Source: an uncultured Saprospiraceae bacterium (GTDB taxonomy: Bacteria; Bacteroidota; Bacteroidia; Chitinophagales; Saprospiraceae). Taken from it: 14,453 bases of DNA. Made by a program: the position numbers and the translations under genes. Of the stretch, positions 13,690 to 14,453 are shown piece by piece (the stretch's first letter is position 1; every line of letters starts with the position of its first letter). The stretch covers positions 1 to 14,453 of the forward strand of contig CALHBW010000410.1 in NCBI GenBank assembly GCA_937930625.1. Direction: 5' to 3'. The notes under the pieces were generated by a model. The model was given only the letters and a program-made list of their open reading frames with translations. It made no database searches and was not told the DNA's origin.

Positions 13690-14415
13690 ATGAGACAGTT
13701 CTATTTATTCCTTACCTTACTATTATCCCACAATACACTCTCTTTTGCTCAATCCCTTGATATACATACTTCTTTTTTCACTGCTCTTGATTTTTCACCA
13801 AGATGGAGACTCGGCGTAGAATATAATACCAATCCCGGTAAATTTGCATATAATATAGATGTCGGATACGGCAATTATGCACTCAATAAATTCAGGATTG
13901 ATGAGTCAAAATGGGGAACAGATTATCAATTTCTTGAAATTCGACCCGAGGTGAAGTATTTTTTTGCCAAAAATGTTGGTTATACAGGACGATTTATAAG
14001 ACCTCCTTTTACACCTAATCGCCCGGGAGCCCATAACGTTTCAATGTACACCGGTATTGAGTTATTTTTTCTTCGATTGAATAATACTTTCGAAGATGAC
14101 TATTATGTTACTCCCTCTGCAACAACGTTCATCACCTACGATTCTTCACTATTTCACAAACAAAAAATCGGAGGTCATCTCAAATACGGCGCACAATATA
14201 CGAATGGCAGATTTGTCGTTGACAATAGCTTAGGTATTGGGTTGGCACATAGAAATCGTTTTTCAACGGGTACTGTCAATCCACAGGCAGTTATTCCCTT
14301 TGAGAAACGCGGCGAATTTTATACTCCGGGGCATCGTAGGATAGGAAAGTCCATAATCTGGCATTTTACATTAAACATAAGGGTAGGTTTTATTCTTTGG
14401 CGAAAAGAAAATTAA
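13690..14415 (+). CDS. Exported barrel-like protein of unknown function
   Basis: 241 aa from the ATG at 13690; a TTG three codons earlier is in frame but adds only MPV before the signal peptide. The signal peptide is residues 1-21 (MRQFYLFLTL...FAQ). The mature protein alternates strands and turns with many aromatic residues: WRLGVEYNTNPGKFAYNIDVGYG, FLEIRPEVKYFFAKN, MYTGIELFFLRLN, HLKYGAQYTNGRFVVDNSLGIGLAHRNR and the closing FTLNIRVGFILW. This is the style of DUF3575-like outer-membrane barrels. A long loop (about 95-115) holds several prolines. No enzyme motif is seen. It could be a small porin or a structural barrel. Confidence 0.7.
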   Translation: MRQFYLFLTLLLSHNTLSFAQSLDIHTSFFTALDFSPRWRLGVEYNTNPGKFAYNIDVGYGNYALNKFRIDESKWGTDYQFLEIRPEVKYFFAKNVGYTGRFIRPPFTPNRPGAHNVSMYTGIELFFLRLNNTFEDDYYVTPSATTFITYDSSLFHKQKIGGHLKYGAQYTNGRFVVDNSLGIGLAHRNRFSTGTVNPQAVIPFEKRGEFYTPGHRRIGKSIIWHFTLNIRVGFILWRKEN

Positions 14416-14453
14416 GAAAATCGAAATAACACGTTATTTAATACTTAAAAATC

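Noticed and set aside
1..14453. tRNA or rRNA genes
   Set aside because: I scanned by eye for T-loop and acceptor patterns and for rRNA-like sequence and found none; a tRNA search program would settle it.

Overview
The window looks like a chromosomal segment of a Bacteroidota bacterium (Saprospiria, Chitinophagia or Cytophagia type; I cannot place it more closely). The evidence is protein style (PorT-like and other outer-membrane barrels, short lipoproteins, an EF-G2-type paralogue), promoters of the TTG-N19-21-TAnnTTTG kind, weak Shine-Dalgarno signals and AT-rich spacers. It carries housekeeping genes separated by gaps that are almost completely filled with inverted arrays of short repeats.

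Layout: 1-823 has no convincing gene and holds a MITE-like element, an 83-bp repeat and large palindromes. Then pyrE (-), a NUDIX hydrolase (+) lying between two heptamer arrays, an outer-membrane barrel (-), a 700-bp gap of nested inverted repeats with a good promoter, tyrS (+), and an NlpC/P60 peptidase (-) tail to tail with tyrS across an octamer hairpin. Next is a 1.5-kb block (5770-7283) bounded by 47-bp inverted repeats, holding a thioredoxin-fold lipoprotein (-) without the usual cysteines, a second MITE-like copy with a clean 8-bp target duplication, and a small protein plus HNH nuclease pair (+). After it come a UbiA prenyltransferase (-), a second nested-repeat gap with an intrinsic terminator, an EF-G-like paralogue (-), a 700-bp AT-rich gap, recJ (+), a small lipoprotein (+) and an exported barrel-like protein (+).

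The genes do not form one pathway: pyrimidine synthesis (pyrE), translation (tyrS, EF-G-like), DNA repair (recJ), envelope (barrels, C40 peptidase, lipoproteins) and prenyl transfer (UbiA). The most unusual content is structural. At least seven repeat types, each with a 7-10-nt unit run in one direction and then in the other, occupy the gaps, often nested two or three deep and reaching into start or stop codons. The 5770-7283 block looks like an accessory cassette held between two arms that would normally lie side by side, between the co-directional UbiA and C40 genes.
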